Shown piece by piece: positions 1 to 7,629 of a stretch of DNA of 64,000 bases. Position 1 is the first letter of the stretch, and every line of letters starts with the position of its first letter. This DNA is from Rhodospirillaceae bacterium (GTDB lineage Bacteria > Pseudomonadota > Alphaproteobacteria > Thalassobaculales > Thalassobaculaceae). The translations under genes were made by a program, and so were the position numbers. The stretch lies in NCBI GenBank assembly GCA_018401495.1, contig JAGYJX010000019.1, positions 62,001 to 126,000 on the forward strand, given 5' to 3'. Below the pieces are notes generated by a model. It was not told the DNA's origin. It was given only the letters and a program-made list of their open reading frames with translations, and made no database searches.

Positions 1-950
1 ATCTGCTTCACCCAGTCGCCGAGCACCACGATCATGAACAGCAGGAACACGCCGGCGCAGAAGGCAGAGAGGCGCCCGCGGCCGCCGGATTTCACGTTGA
101 TGATCGACTGCCCGATCATCGCGCAGCCCGCCATGCCGCCGATGAAGCCGGTCGCGGTGTTGGCGATGCCCTGGCCGATGCACTCGCGGTTCTTGTCGCT
201 CGGCGTGTCGGTCAGGTCGTCCACGATCGACGCCGTCATCAGCGATTCCAGCAGGCCGACGGCCGCCACGGCCGCCGAGTACGGAAAGATGATCAGCAAG
301 GTCTCGAGGGTGAGCGGGATGTCCGGCAGCAGGAACACCGGCAGGGTCGAGGGCAACTCGCCCATGTCGCCCACGGTGCGCAGATCCAGCCCGAAGGCGA
401 TCGCGACCGCGGTCAGAACGACGATGCAGACCAGCGGCGACGGCACCGCCTTGGTTGCCAGCGGCAGCAGGTAGATGATCCCGAGCCCGGCGGCGACCAT
501 GACGTAGGTCAGGATCGGCACCCCGATCAGCTCCGGAACCTGCGCCAGGAAAATCAGGATGGCGAGCGCGTTGACGAACCCGGTCATGACCGAGCGCGAC
601 ACGAAGCGCATCAGGTAGCCGAGGCGCGCGAAACCCGCGGCAATCTGCAGCAGCCCGGCAAGAATGGTAGCCGCCAGCAGGTACTCCAGCCCGTGGTCGC
701 GCACCAGCGTGACCATCAGCACGGCCGTGGCGGCGGTGGCCGCCGAGATCATGCCGGGCCGGCCGCCGGTGAACGCGATCAGCACCGCGATCGAGAACGA
801 GGCGTAGAGCCCGACCTTCGGATCGACACCGGCGATGATCGAAAACGCGATGGCTTCCGGGATCAGCGCCAACGACACGACGAGCCCGGCGAGCACGTCG
901 CCCCGGATGTTGCCGAACCATTGGTTTCGGTAAGCGGTAAGGTTGAACAT
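1..950 (-). CDS. SulP-family inorganic anion transporter (partial, N-terminal part)
   Basis: The reverse strand reads continuously from an ATG at 950 to the window edge, giving about 317 residues without the C-terminus. The protein begins MFNLTAYRNQWFGNIRGD and then has closely spaced hydrophobic segments, including SLALIPEAIAFSIIAG near residues 26-41, which fits the first membrane helices of SulP (SLC26-type) sulfate/bicarbonate transporters. Later stretches such as GLLESLMTASIVDDLT and GQGIANTATGFIGGM are also typical of the SulP core. The usual C-terminal STAS domain would lie outside the window. The substrate cannot be told from sequence; sulfate or bicarbonate is usual for bacterial members. 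The family call is firm because the reading frame is open and uninterrupted. Confidence 0.9.
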   Translation of the reverse strand, partial: MFNLTAYRNQWFGNIRGDVLAGLVVSLALIPEAIAFSIIAGVDPKVGLYASFSIAVLIAFTGGRPGMISAATAATAVLMVTLVRDHGLEYLLAATILAGLLQIAAGFARLGYLMRFVSRSVMTGFVNALAILIFLAQVPELIGVPILTYVMVAAGLGIIYLLPLATKAVPSPLVCIVVLTAVAIAFGLDLRTVGDMGELPSTLPVFLLPDIPLTLETLLIIFPYSAAVAAVGLLESLMTASIVDDLTDTPSDKNRECIGQGIANTATGFIGGMAGCAMIGQSIINVKSGGRGRLSAFCAGVFLLFMIVVLGDWVKQ

Positions 951-1238
951 GAATCGTCCAGGTTCGACGGGTGGCGGGAACGCGCCGCACTCAGGCGTGT
1001 TCGGTGCTCACAAGTCCGAAGGGTTGTCCGGCGGATCGGCGGCCGGCGGAGCCACCCGGGCTCACACCGGGTCCAAGCGATTCGCCGATACATAGGCGAA
1101 GTTCATGCTGCAGCGCAACAAGGCAATCCGCCGGCTCTCGGTTTGAAGGGGCCGTTTTCAACCGTTTCAGTGGCTTCCGAGCCGAGTTCCATGGACTCGG
1201 CCCAATCCAACCTCCTGCACCGACAAGGTCGTATCCGA

Positions 1239-2003
1239 TCACCGGGGCCGGCTGGCGAGCAACTCGGCGCCCCGCTCTTCCGGCAGCCAGAGGACATCGT
1301 CCGTGGCCGGTTCCGAGAGCGGTACCAGATCGCTCTCCCGGATCTCGACCGGCCGGTATCCGAGCGAACCGAGCGTGGCCCAGGCGGAAGCCAGGTCGTC
1401 TCCGGCTCGCGCCAGATGATGATCGTTCAGTTCCAGCAGCAGCGCCGGGCGGTGGCGACGAATCGTGCTCTCCCCGCCGGCGACGATGCGCATCTCCCAG
1501 CCCTCGACATCGGCCTTGATGAAGTCGAGGCGCTCGAGATCCATGGCCGAGGCGAGGTCGTCGAGCGTGGCGGTCGCGACGACGTCCTGGACGATCCGGC
1601 GCCCACTGCCGTCATCGCCGAAATGCGAAAGTCCGAACCCGTGGCTGCCCCGGCGCTTGATCGGCACTGAAAGGATGCTGACCCCCGACCGATCGGACAA
1701 CCCGACCGGGACGGTCACGACGTTGCGCACCCGGTTCAGCGCGAGGGCCGGCCGCAGAATCGACCGCGCATACGCCCCCGGTTCGACGGCAACCACCTGT
1801 CCGTCGCGGGCGATGCCGGCGAAGAGCTTGGTGAACTGCCCTGCGTGCGCTCCGGCGTCGAGCACGACCCCGTCGGTTGGAATCAGCCGGCGCAAGACCG
1901 GCAGCATGGCGCGATGGTGCTGCTTGGTCACCGCCTTGAACAGATGCGCGAGCCAGGTCGAGCCCGGTCGCCATCTGAAGTATTCAGCCTTCCTCTTGGT
2001 CAT
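1239..2003 (-). CDS. FkbM-family SAM-dependent methyltransferase
   Basis: This 254-residue soluble protein has a class I methyltransferase core. The SAM-binding glycine motif is VVLDAGAHAGQFTKLF near residues 46-61, followed by VVAVEPG. The FkbM hallmark FIKADVEGWEMRIVAGG lies near residues 160-176, and RPALLLELND follows. FkbM-type enzymes O-methylate sugars, polyketides or other small hydroxylated substrates; which one applies here is unknown. The start ATG at 2003 is preceded by a purine-rich GAGGCAGGG. The 288 bases between its stop and the transporter start at 950 hold nothing I can support. No methylation target gene (glycosyltransferase or polyketide cluster) is directly adjacent, although a type III polyketide synthase lies 2 kb away on the other strand. 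Confidence 0.85.
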   Translation of the reverse strand: MTKRKAEYFRWRPGSTWLAHLFKAVTKQHHRAMLPVLRRLIPTDGVVLDAGAHAGQFTKLFAGIARDGQVVAVEPGAYARSILRPALALNRVRNVVTVPVGLSDRSGVSILSVPIKRRGSHGFGLSHFGDDGSGRRIVQDVVATATLDDLASAMDLERLDFIKADVEGWEMRIVAGGESTIRRHRPALLLELNDHHLARAGDDLASAWATLGSLGYRPVEIRESDLVPLSEPATDDVLWLPEERGAELLASRPR

Positions 2004-2266
2004 CCCTGCCTCGCTCCGATCCGGTTGTGCGTGAGCGGCCCGCAGGACGCCGCAATCACGGCGGCTGTCCGCCCGGAGCGCTGCACCGCCAGGATCAAGC
2101 TCGACCAGGGCGGGACTTTCCGAAACCGCCGATCGCGCGCTCCACCGAGCAGCGGCCGAGCGATGACGCTGAAGACCACACCCCCAATTTCAACTCAGGG
2201 ATGGAATAATCCTACCCGACATGGCGGCCCGTGAGAACCGCGGAGACCGTCGAACGCCGATCCGCA

Positions 2267-2302
2267 AAACAAGAGGAGCCGAGGAGGGCATTCCTCGGCT
2301 CC
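2267..2302 (-). terminator. Intrinsic terminator candidate on the minus strand
   Basis: On the minus strand, GGAGCCGAGGA, a six-base loop and TCCTCGGCTCC form a perfect 11-bp stem (2302 to 2275). It is followed directly by TCTTGTTTTG, a moderately T-rich tail. On the plus strand the hairpin is not followed by T residues, so the direction is minus. No minus-strand protein gene ends just upstream of it, which suggests that it ends a non-coding transcript started in the AT-rich patch near 2360-2400. Confidence 0.5.
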
Positions 2303-2385
2303 GAGTCTGGTCCGCGATGGGACGGAGGATGTCGGCGTGCGGGGACACGCCGCTGATAAATGAATGGTACTATTGAAAAAATTAT
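2267..2385 (-). ncRNA. Candidate small RNA on the minus strand (low confidence)
   Basis: A minus-strand transcript from the AT-rich patch at about 2360-2400 would pass through two perfect hairpins and end at a terminator-like T-rich tail. The hairpins are CGGCGTG/CACGCCG at 2352-2333 and an 11-bp stem at 2302-2275. The single-stranded link between them carries CATCCTCCGTCCC, an anti-Shine-Dalgarno-like pyrimidine run. A possible -35 ATGACA lies near 2401-2406 with AT-rich sequence downstream, but no -10 at good spacing is clear. No known RNA family is recognised. The alternative is that the stems are only part of the leader of the FkbM gene further downstream. Confidence 0.25.
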
Positions 2386-2492
2386 TATGCACGGAAAAAG
2401 TGTCATCTTCTGATCCACGGTTCACCGGCCTCGACCTCCGACCCCGGCGCGTCTATTTGATGCGAACCGTGATCGCGAGGAGTGCCCAGACA

Positions 2493-3683
2493 ATGGCGAA
2501 GGCAACGGACGTGCCGTCCACCACGACCCCCGACGACGTCATCGACGATATCCGGGCGGCGGTCCGGGATCTGTGCGCGCGCTTCCCGGGGCCGTACTGG
2601 CGCGAGAAGGACCGCGAGCGGGCCTATCCGACCGAGTTCGTGCAGGCGCTGACCGAGGCCGGCTATCTGGCGGTGCTGATTCCGGAGGAGTATGGCGGCA
2701 GCGGCCTCGGCATCCGGGCGGCCGGCGCCATTCTCGAGGAGATCCACAAGAACGGCTGCAACGGCGCCGCCTGCCACGCCCAGATGTACATCATGGGCAC
2801 CCTGCTGCGGCACGGGTCCGAAGCGCAGAAGCGCCAGTGGCTGCCCGGCATAGCCGCCGGCACGCTGCGGCTGCAGGCCTTCGGCGTCACCGAGCCGACC
2901 AGCGGCACCGACACCCTGTCGCTGCGCACCACCGCCCGCAAGGACGGCAACGACCGCTACGTCATCAACGGGCAGAAGATCTGGACCTCGCGGGCCGAAC
3001 ACTCCGACCTGATGCTGCTGCTGGCCCGGACCACGCCGAAGGACCAGGTCGCCAAGCGCACCGACGGGCTGTCGGTGTTCGTCGTCGACATGCGCGAGGC
3101 CATCGGCAAGGGCCTCACCATCCGGCCGATCCGCACCATGGTGAACCACTCCACCACCGAGGTTTTCTTCGACGACCTGGAGGTGCCGGCGGAGAACCTG
3201 ATCGGCGAGGAGGGCAAGGGCTTCCGCTACATCATCGACGGCATGAACGCCGAGCGGCTGCTGATCTCGCACGAGAGCCTGGGCGACGCCCGCTGGTTCA
3301 TCCGCACCGCCACCGACTACGCCAAGTCGCGCGAGGTGTTCGGCCGGCCGATCGGCCAGAACCAGGGCGTGCAGTTCCCGATCGCGCGGGCCTACGCCGA
3401 GACCGAGGCGGCGGCGCTGATGGCCGAGAAGGGCGTCCGCCTGTTCGAGGCCGGCCAGCCCTGCGGCCCGGAAGCCAACATGGCGAAGATGCTGGCGGCC
3501 GACGCCGCCTGGCACGCCGCCGAGACCTGCATGCAGGCGCATGGCGGCTTCGCCTTCGCCGAGGAGTACGATGTCGAGCGGAAGTTCCGCGAGGCGCGGC
3601 TCTACCAGATCGCCCCGGTGTCGACCAACCTGATCCTGTCGTATATCGCCGAGCACGTGCTGGGACTGCCGCGATCGTTCTGA
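2493..3683 (+). CDS. Acyl-CoA dehydrogenase family protein
   Basis: This 396-residue FAD flavoenzyme should oxidise an acyl-CoA thioester at the alpha-beta bond and pass electrons to ETF. The start at 2493 (MAKATDVPS) is preferred to earlier in-frame starts because GAGGAG lies about 10 bases upstream and similarity begins only after it. Conserved stretches include LIPEEYGGSGLG (about 63-74), FGVTEPTSGTDT (about 130-141), the substrate and FAD loop DRYVINGQKIWTS, and the C-terminal QAHGGFAFAEEYDVER. The usual catalytic glutamate of short-chain members (in YEGT near the C-terminus) is absent: the position reads YQIAPVSTN. A glutamate sits at residue 254 in MNAERLLIS, the position used by isovaleryl-CoA dehydrogenase, so a branched-chain-type substrate is plausible. 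The exact substrate is unknown. Confidence 0.88.
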   Translation: MAKATDVPSTTTPDDVIDDIRAAVRDLCARFPGPYWREKDRERAYPTEFVQALTEAGYLAVLIPEEYGGSGLGIRAAGAILEEIHKNGCNGAACHAQMYIMGTLLRHGSEAQKRQWLPGIAAGTLRLQAFGVTEPTSGTDTLSLRTTARKDGNDRYVINGQKIWTSRAEHSDLMLLLARTTPKDQVAKRTDGLSVFVVDMREAIGKGLTIRPIRTMVNHSTTEVFFDDLEVPAENLIGEEGKGFRYIIDGMNAERLLISHESLGDARWFIRTATDYAKSREVFGRPIGQNQGVQFPIARAYAETEAAALMAEKGVRLFEAGQPCGPEANMAKMLAADAAWHAAETCMQAHGGFAFAEEYDVERKFREARLYQIAPVSTNLILSYIAEHVLGLPRSF

Positions 3684-3755
3684 TCCGACAGCGGTGTGCA
3701 TCGGCTCGGGAACAACGGAGGCTTTTGGGTTCTTAAGGGGCAGCGGGCAGATAGC

Positions 3756-3803
3756 GCTCCGATGGTCGGGGTCGCGGGGGCTCCGATGGTCGGGGTCGCG
3801 GGG
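3756..3803. repeat. Perfect 24-bp tandem duplication
   Basis: Bases 3756-3779 and 3780-3803 are identical 24-mers lying head to tail, beginning GCTCCGATGGTCGG. The copies lie upstream of the preferred start of the type III polyketide synthase. If that gene used an earlier in-frame start, the unit would encode an eight-residue repeat, since 24 is a multiple of three. No further copies are seen in the window. A recent slippage duplication or a repeated regulatory site would both explain it. Confidence 0.9.
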
Positions 3804-3857
3804 AAGGTCACGGCAACGCGACCCGACACAGTCACGGAGCGCGCCATCCTCGGTCCC

Positions 3858-4898
3858 ATGCACCCGGTTAGCCTGTTGGCGGTCGAAGCGGCGGTTCCTC
3901 CCCACCGTGTGACCCGCGCCGAAGCACAAGCCTTCGCCCGCTCGGTGTACAGCGATGCGCTTCCCGGCTACGGCGCTCTCGACAGGGTGTTCGAGAGCAG
4001 CACCGTGGCGGAGCGCTGGCTGGCCCGGCCGCTCGATTGGTACGGGGCGGTCCGCGGCTGGTCCGACCGTGGGGCCGCTTTCCTGGAGACCGCCATGGCG
4101 CTCCTCGAGCAGGCCGGCGCCCGCGCGATCTCCCGCGCCGGGCTTGCGGCTCGGGATGTCGACCATGTGCTGGTCGTATCGACCACCGGCTTCGCAGCCC
4201 CCAGTCTCGATGCCCGGCTTATAGCCCCACTCGGGCTACGACCCGACGTCGGACGGACACCGGTGTTTGGATGGGGGTGTGCGGGCGGGGTGATCGGCGT
4301 GGCGCGCGCCGCCGACCTGGCTCGCGCCAGGCCCGGATCCGTTGTCCTCCTGCTGGTCGTCGAGTTGTGCAGCCTGGCGTTCCGCCACGATCCCGAGCCG
4401 GTGAACGTCGTCGGCAGCGCGCTGTTCGGCGACGGTGCCGCCGCGGCTGTCCTGCGGGTCGACGACCGGCGTGCGCCGAAGGTCGGAGACAGCGCGGAGC
4501 ACACCTGGGCGGACTCCCTGGACGTCATGGGATGGCGGGTCGACGACACCGGCTTCGGGCTGGAACTGCGGCGAGACCTGCCGGCCTTCCTGGCCGATCG
4601 ACTGCGGCCGGTTTTGCAGCGCTTCCTGGTCGACCGAGGGGTCGGGCCGGGCGATCTCGATGGTTGGGTGGTGCATCCGGGCGGGCCCAAGGTGCTCGAC
4701 GCCGTCGCCGCTTCGCTGGACCTCTCGGCGGACGCGCTGGACGACAGCCGGGCGGTCCTGGCGGCGTATGGCAACGCGTCGGCGGCGGGGGTGCTGATGG
4801 TGCTGCGGCGGGTTCTGGACCGCGGCGGCCGCGGCCGGCACCTGATGCTGGCGCTCGGTCCCGGCTTCACGGCCGCCGCCAACCTGCTGGAGCTCTAG
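3858..4898 (+). CDS. Type III polyketide synthase (chalcone/alkylresorcinol synthase-like)
   Basis: With the start at 3858 (MHPVSLLAVEAAVPP) the protein has 346 residues and shows the complete type III PKS catalytic triad. Cys141 lies in FGWGCAGGVIG, His273 in VVHPGGPKVLD and Asn306 in YGNASAAGV. Thiolase-fold landmarks such as VLVVSTTGFAAPSLDARL and the C-terminal LALGPGFTAAANLLEL are present. Such enzymes condense a starter acyl-CoA, often a long fatty acyl chain in bacteria, with malonyl units to give alkylpyrones or alkylresorcinols. The stop at 4898 is three bases before an ICMT-type methyltransferase, so the two are surely co-transcribed. The start is uncertain: the ribosome binding site is weak and in-frame starts exist upstream through the 24-bp repeat. 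No modular PKS genes are nearby. Confidence 0.9.
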   Translation: MHPVSLLAVEAAVPPHRVTRAEAQAFARSVYSDALPGYGALDRVFESSTVAERWLARPLDWYGAVRGWSDRGAAFLETAMALLEQAGARAISRAGLAARDVDHVLVVSTTGFAAPSLDARLIAPLGLRPDVGRTPVFGWGCAGGVIGVARAADLARARPGSVVLLLVVELCSLAFRHDPEPVNVVGSALFGDGAAAAVLRVDDRRAPKVGDSAEHTWADSLDVMGWRVDDTGFGLELRRDLPAFLADRLRPVLQRFLVDRGVGPGDLDGWVVHPGGPKVLDAVAASLDLSADALDDSRAVLAAYGNASAAGVLMVLRRVLDRGGRGRHLMLALGPGFTAAANLLEL

Positions 4899-4901
4899 AA
4901 G

Positions 4902-5411
4902 ATGTTGGGCGACGCCGCCCGCGTCGTGATCCTGCTGGTGGCCGTCCAGCGGCTTGCCGAGCTGGTGCTCGCGCACCGCAACACAGCTCGGCTGCTGGCG
5001 GCTGGCGGGGTCGAGCACGGTCGCGCCCATTATCCGGTCATCGTTGCGCTGCACGCCTCCTGGCTGGCGACGCTGGCGGTGGCCGCGCCGGGCCCGGTCG
5101 ACGGCGTGTGGCTGGCGGTCTTCCTGGTGCTTCAGGCGGCGCGGATCTGGGTCGTCATGAGCCTGGGCCGCTTCTGGACCACCAGGATCATCACCTTGCC
5201 GCGCGAGCCACTGATCCGGCGCGGGCCATACCGCTGGATCCGGCACCCGAACTACGGGGTCGTGCTGCTTGAGATCCCTGTGCTCGCCCTGGCGCTCGGC
5301 CTGCCTTGGGCGGCGTTGGGATTCGGTGTCGCCAACGCGGCCGTGCTGGCGTGGCGAATCCGGGCGGAGGACCGGGTCCTGTCCGACCGGAGGCGGGTGG
5401 CGTCGGGGTGA
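4902..5411 (+). CDS. Isoprenylcysteine carboxyl methyltransferase (ICMT)-family membrane methyltransferase
   Basis: This 169-residue integral membrane protein has about four or five hydrophobic helices and the ICMT signature near the C-terminus: IRRGPYRWIRHPNYGVVLLE (about 106-125) followed by WRIRAEDRVL. In bacteria this family often sits next to type III polyketide synthases, as in Bacillus bpsA-bpsB and Streptomyces srsA-srsB, where it methylates alkylpyrone or alkylresorcinol products. The three-base spacing after the PKS stop argues for the same role here. Isoprenylcysteine itself is an unlikely substrate in bacteria. A GC-rich inverted repeat follows the stop (about 5415-5445) but has no T-run, so I do not call a terminator. 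Confidence 0.85.
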   Translation: MLGDAARVVILLVAVQRLAELVLAHRNTARLLAAGGVEHGRAHYPVIVALHASWLATLAVAAPGPVDGVWLAVFLVLQAARIWVVMSLGRFWTTRIITLPREPLIRRGPYRWIRHPNYGVVLLEIPVLALALGLPWAALGFGVANAAVLAWRIRAEDRVLSDRRRVASG

Positions 5412-5488
5412 CGGGCGGGCGGGGGCCCTTGAACCCGCCCTTGGGTGCTTGTATCGAGTGATACGGTCAACAATCGGGAACAAAGCGT

Positions 5489-6362
5489 GTGGCAGACCTA
5501 GCGGAAGATCGTGCGACCGGAGCGCCGTCCGTGGCGACGGTGCCGGCTCACGTCATCGTGGTCGGGTGCGAGAAGGGCGGGTCCGGCAAGTCGACGACCT
5601 CGATGCATCTGATCGTCGCCCTCCTGCGGCTCGGCTACAAGGTCGGAACCATCGATCTCGACGCCCGCCAGTGGACGTTGACGCGCTATCTCTCCAACCG
5701 CGCGACCACCCTCCAGAGCGGGACCCCGCTGCCGATGCCCCGCCATTTCTTCCTGGCGCCGTCGGAAAACGCGAACCGTGAAGCGGCGATGCAGGAGGAC
5801 CGCGTGCGGTTCGAGGCGATCGTCGGCAAGCTGAGCAAGGAGTCGGACTATCTCGTGGTCGACTGTGCCGGAACCGACAGCTATCTGGCGCGCCTCGCGC
5901 ACTCCTACGCCGACACGCTGGTGACCCCGGTCAACGACAGCTTCATCGATCTCGATGTTGTCGCCCATGTCGACGGTCGGACCGGCGCGATCCTGCGCCC
6001 GAGCGTGTACGCCGAAATGGTCTGGGAACAGCGCAAGGCGCGCGCCAGGCGCGACGGCGGCTCGATCGACTGGGTGGTGATGCGCAATCGGCTGTCCAAC
6101 ATCGAGGCCAACAACAAGCGCGAGATGGGCGAGGTCCTCGACAAGCTGGCCAAGCGCATCGGGTTTCGGCTGGCGCCGGGGTTCAGCGAGCGGGTGATCT
6201 TCCGTGAGCTGTTCCTGCAGGGGCTGACCATGCTCGACGTGTTCGAGCAGAAGCCGCGCGAGTGGCGCGAAGCCGCGTATGTCGCACGTTGCCGCCCGGC
6301 AGGAAGTGCGCGCGCTGATCAATTCACTGCAGTTGCCCGAACGGGAACCCCGCCGCGCCTGA
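5489..6362 (+). CDS. mipZ: Cell-division-plane positioning ATPase MipZ (ParA/MinD family), frame break near 6278
   Basis: The deviant Walker A motif GCEKGGSGKSTT lies at residues 26-37. It is followed by VGTIDLDARQWTLTRYLSNR and by TPVNDSFIDLDVVAHVD, close to Caulobacter MipZ. MipZ binds near ParB at the origin, forms a bipolar gradient and inhibits FtsZ, placing division at midcell. The GTG start at 5489 is the first in frame before the conserved part. The open frame loses similarity after EWREA; the next frame then reads MSHVAARQEVRALINSL and stops at 6362, exactly the expected MipZ tail. One extra base near 6278 explains this and is probably a sequence error. A GNAT gene ends four bases downstream on the other strand. 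Confidence 0.9.
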
Positions 6363-6365
6363 GGC

Positions 6366-6821
6366 CTACCCGGTGTTCACCAGCAGTTCGAAGTCGGCGG
6401 CCCGGTAGCGGTGACCGCCGATCGCCCGGTAGAAGGCCAGGGCGTCGACGTTGTCGGGATGCGCCTGCCACACCACCCAGTTGCCGCCACGCTGCCGCGC
6501 GGTGGCCAGAACCGCCTGCATGAGCGCCCGTCCGATCCCGCGAAGCCGCTCTGACGATTCGGTGTAGATATCCATCAGCACCAGCCCGGGTGAGCCGCGC
6601 CCGACGTGGAAGCCGTCGTGGAACAGGGCGTAGCCGACCGTGCGGCTGGCGGCGACGGCGACCACGCCGCCGAAGCGCCGGTTGGGCCCGAACCCCCAGC
6701 GCAGGACGGTGTCGGCGTTGAACGGCGGCGCCTCGGCACCCTCATGGGCAGACAGCGCTGCCGCCATCCGGGCCAGGTCGGAAGCGTCCTCGGGTCTGAT
6801 CGAACGCACGGTTAAGGTCAT
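6366..6821 (-). CDS. GNAT-family N-acetyltransferase
   Basis: The protein has about 151 residues when started at 6821 (MTLTVRSIRPEDASDLARM); a longer version from 6848 is possible. The GNAT acetyl-CoA-binding motif A is RLRGIGRALMQAVLATARQRG, and the motif B region WQAHPDNVDALAFYRAIG lies near the C-terminus. These are hallmarks of single-domain acetyltransferases acting on small amines or protein N-termini; the substrate cannot be predicted. The gene is convergent with mipZ, with three bases between the stops. It diverges from the VWA-like gene at 6898, so the 76 bases between their starts probably hold both promoters. Confidence 0.82.
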   Translation of the reverse strand: MTLTVRSIRPEDASDLARMAAALSAHEGAEAPPFNADTVLRWGFGPNRRFGGVVAVAASRTVGYALFHDGFHVGRGSPGLVLMDIYTESSERLRGIGRALMQAVLATARQRGGNWVVWQAHPDNVDALAFYRAIGGHRYRAADFELLVNTG

Positions 6822-6897
6822 GCAACTGGACCCCGCCGGTTGGAACACCGCATCATGGACCCAATCTTACCCTTATCGAGTGCCACCACGGATCACC

Positions 6898-7626
6898 ATG
6901 TCGAGACAACGAGATCGGATGCCGGTGGAGCAGGCGGGGCGGGCGGTGTCGAGCCGCTCCGAGGTCGATGCGTTCCTCGACGCGGTGCGCTCGAAGCCGA
7001 GCGTCGCCGCCGACGGTCGCCGTGGCCGTCTGATCTTCGCGCTCGACGCCACCGCCAGCCGCCGGCCGACCTGGGATCGCGCCTGCCACATCCAGGCTGA
7101 GATGTTCCACGAGACGGCGTCGCTCGGCGGGCTGGACGTGCAGCTGGTGTTCTACCGGGGGTTCGGCGAGTGCAAGAGTTCGAAGTGGTACTCCGATCCG
7201 GGCAACCTTGGGCGGGTGATGACGGGGGTCGATTGTCTCGGCGGCCAGACCCAGATCCGCAAGGTCCTGAACCACGCCAAGGCCGAGACCGACCGCCGGA
7301 AGGTCGACGCCCTGATCTTCGTCGGCGACGCCTTCGAGGAGGACATTGACGCCGTCTGCCACGCAGCCGGCGAACTCGGCGTGCTCGGCGTCCCGACCTT
7401 CATGTTCCACGAAGGCGGCGATCCGATCGTTGCCGGCGCGTTCCGGCAGATCGCCCGCCTGACCGGCGGCGCGTATTGCCCGTTCGACGCCGGAAGCGCC
7501 GACCGTCTCAAGGAATTGCTGGCGGCGGTGGCGGTCTACGCCGCCGGCGGCCGCAAGGCGCTGGCAGACTACGGCGCCCGCCGCGGCGACACGGTGAAGC
7601 TCCTTACGAGCCAGATGAGGCGCTGA
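6898..7626 (+). CDS. VWA-like domain protein of unknown function
   Basis: Started at 6898 (MSRQRDRMPVEQAG) the protein has 242 residues; further starts at 6820 and 6919 are possible. A von Willebrand A-like fold is suggested by LIFALDATASRRPTWD near residue 45, where DATAS matches the metal-binding DxTxS (MIDAS-like) motif. Further support comes from an alternating beta/alpha pattern with DALIFVGDAFEED and LGVPTFMFHEGGDP. It has no signal peptide or membrane segment. The stop is three bases before a membrane DnaJ-domain gene, so the two are coupled. Together with mipZ they may form a conserved alphaproteobacterial neighbourhood. I do not know its function; a chaperone-partner or co-complex role with the DnaJ protein is an inference from position only. 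Confidence 0.75.
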   Translation: MSRQRDRMPVEQAGRAVSSRSEVDAFLDAVRSKPSVAADGRRGRLIFALDATASRRPTWDRACHIQAEMFHETASLGGLDVQLVFYRGFGECKSSKWYSDPGNLGRVMTGVDCLGGQTQIRKVLNHAKAETDRRKVDALIFVGDAFEEDIDAVCHAAGELGVLGVPTFMFHEGGDPIVAGAFRQIARLTGGAYCPFDAGSADRLKELLAAVAVYAAGGRKALADYGARRGDTVKLLTSQMRR

Positions 7627-7629
7627 GCC

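Larger units (their letters stand above)
2004..2492. other. Intergenic region between divergent FkbM and acyl-CoA dehydrogenase genes
   Basis: No convincing protein gene lies in this 489-base gap. It contains an unusually AT-rich patch at about 2355-2405 in an otherwise GC-rich sequence, and two perfect hairpins at 2333-2352 (7-bp stem) and 2275-2302 (11-bp stem). An open frame continuing upstream of the dehydrogenase start at 2493 is rejected as coding because it has no family similarity and the better ribosome binding site is at 2493. Confidence 0.5.

Noticed and set aside
3756..3803. Start of a CRISPR array
   Set aside because: The two 24-mers are directly adjacent without spacers and there are no further copies.
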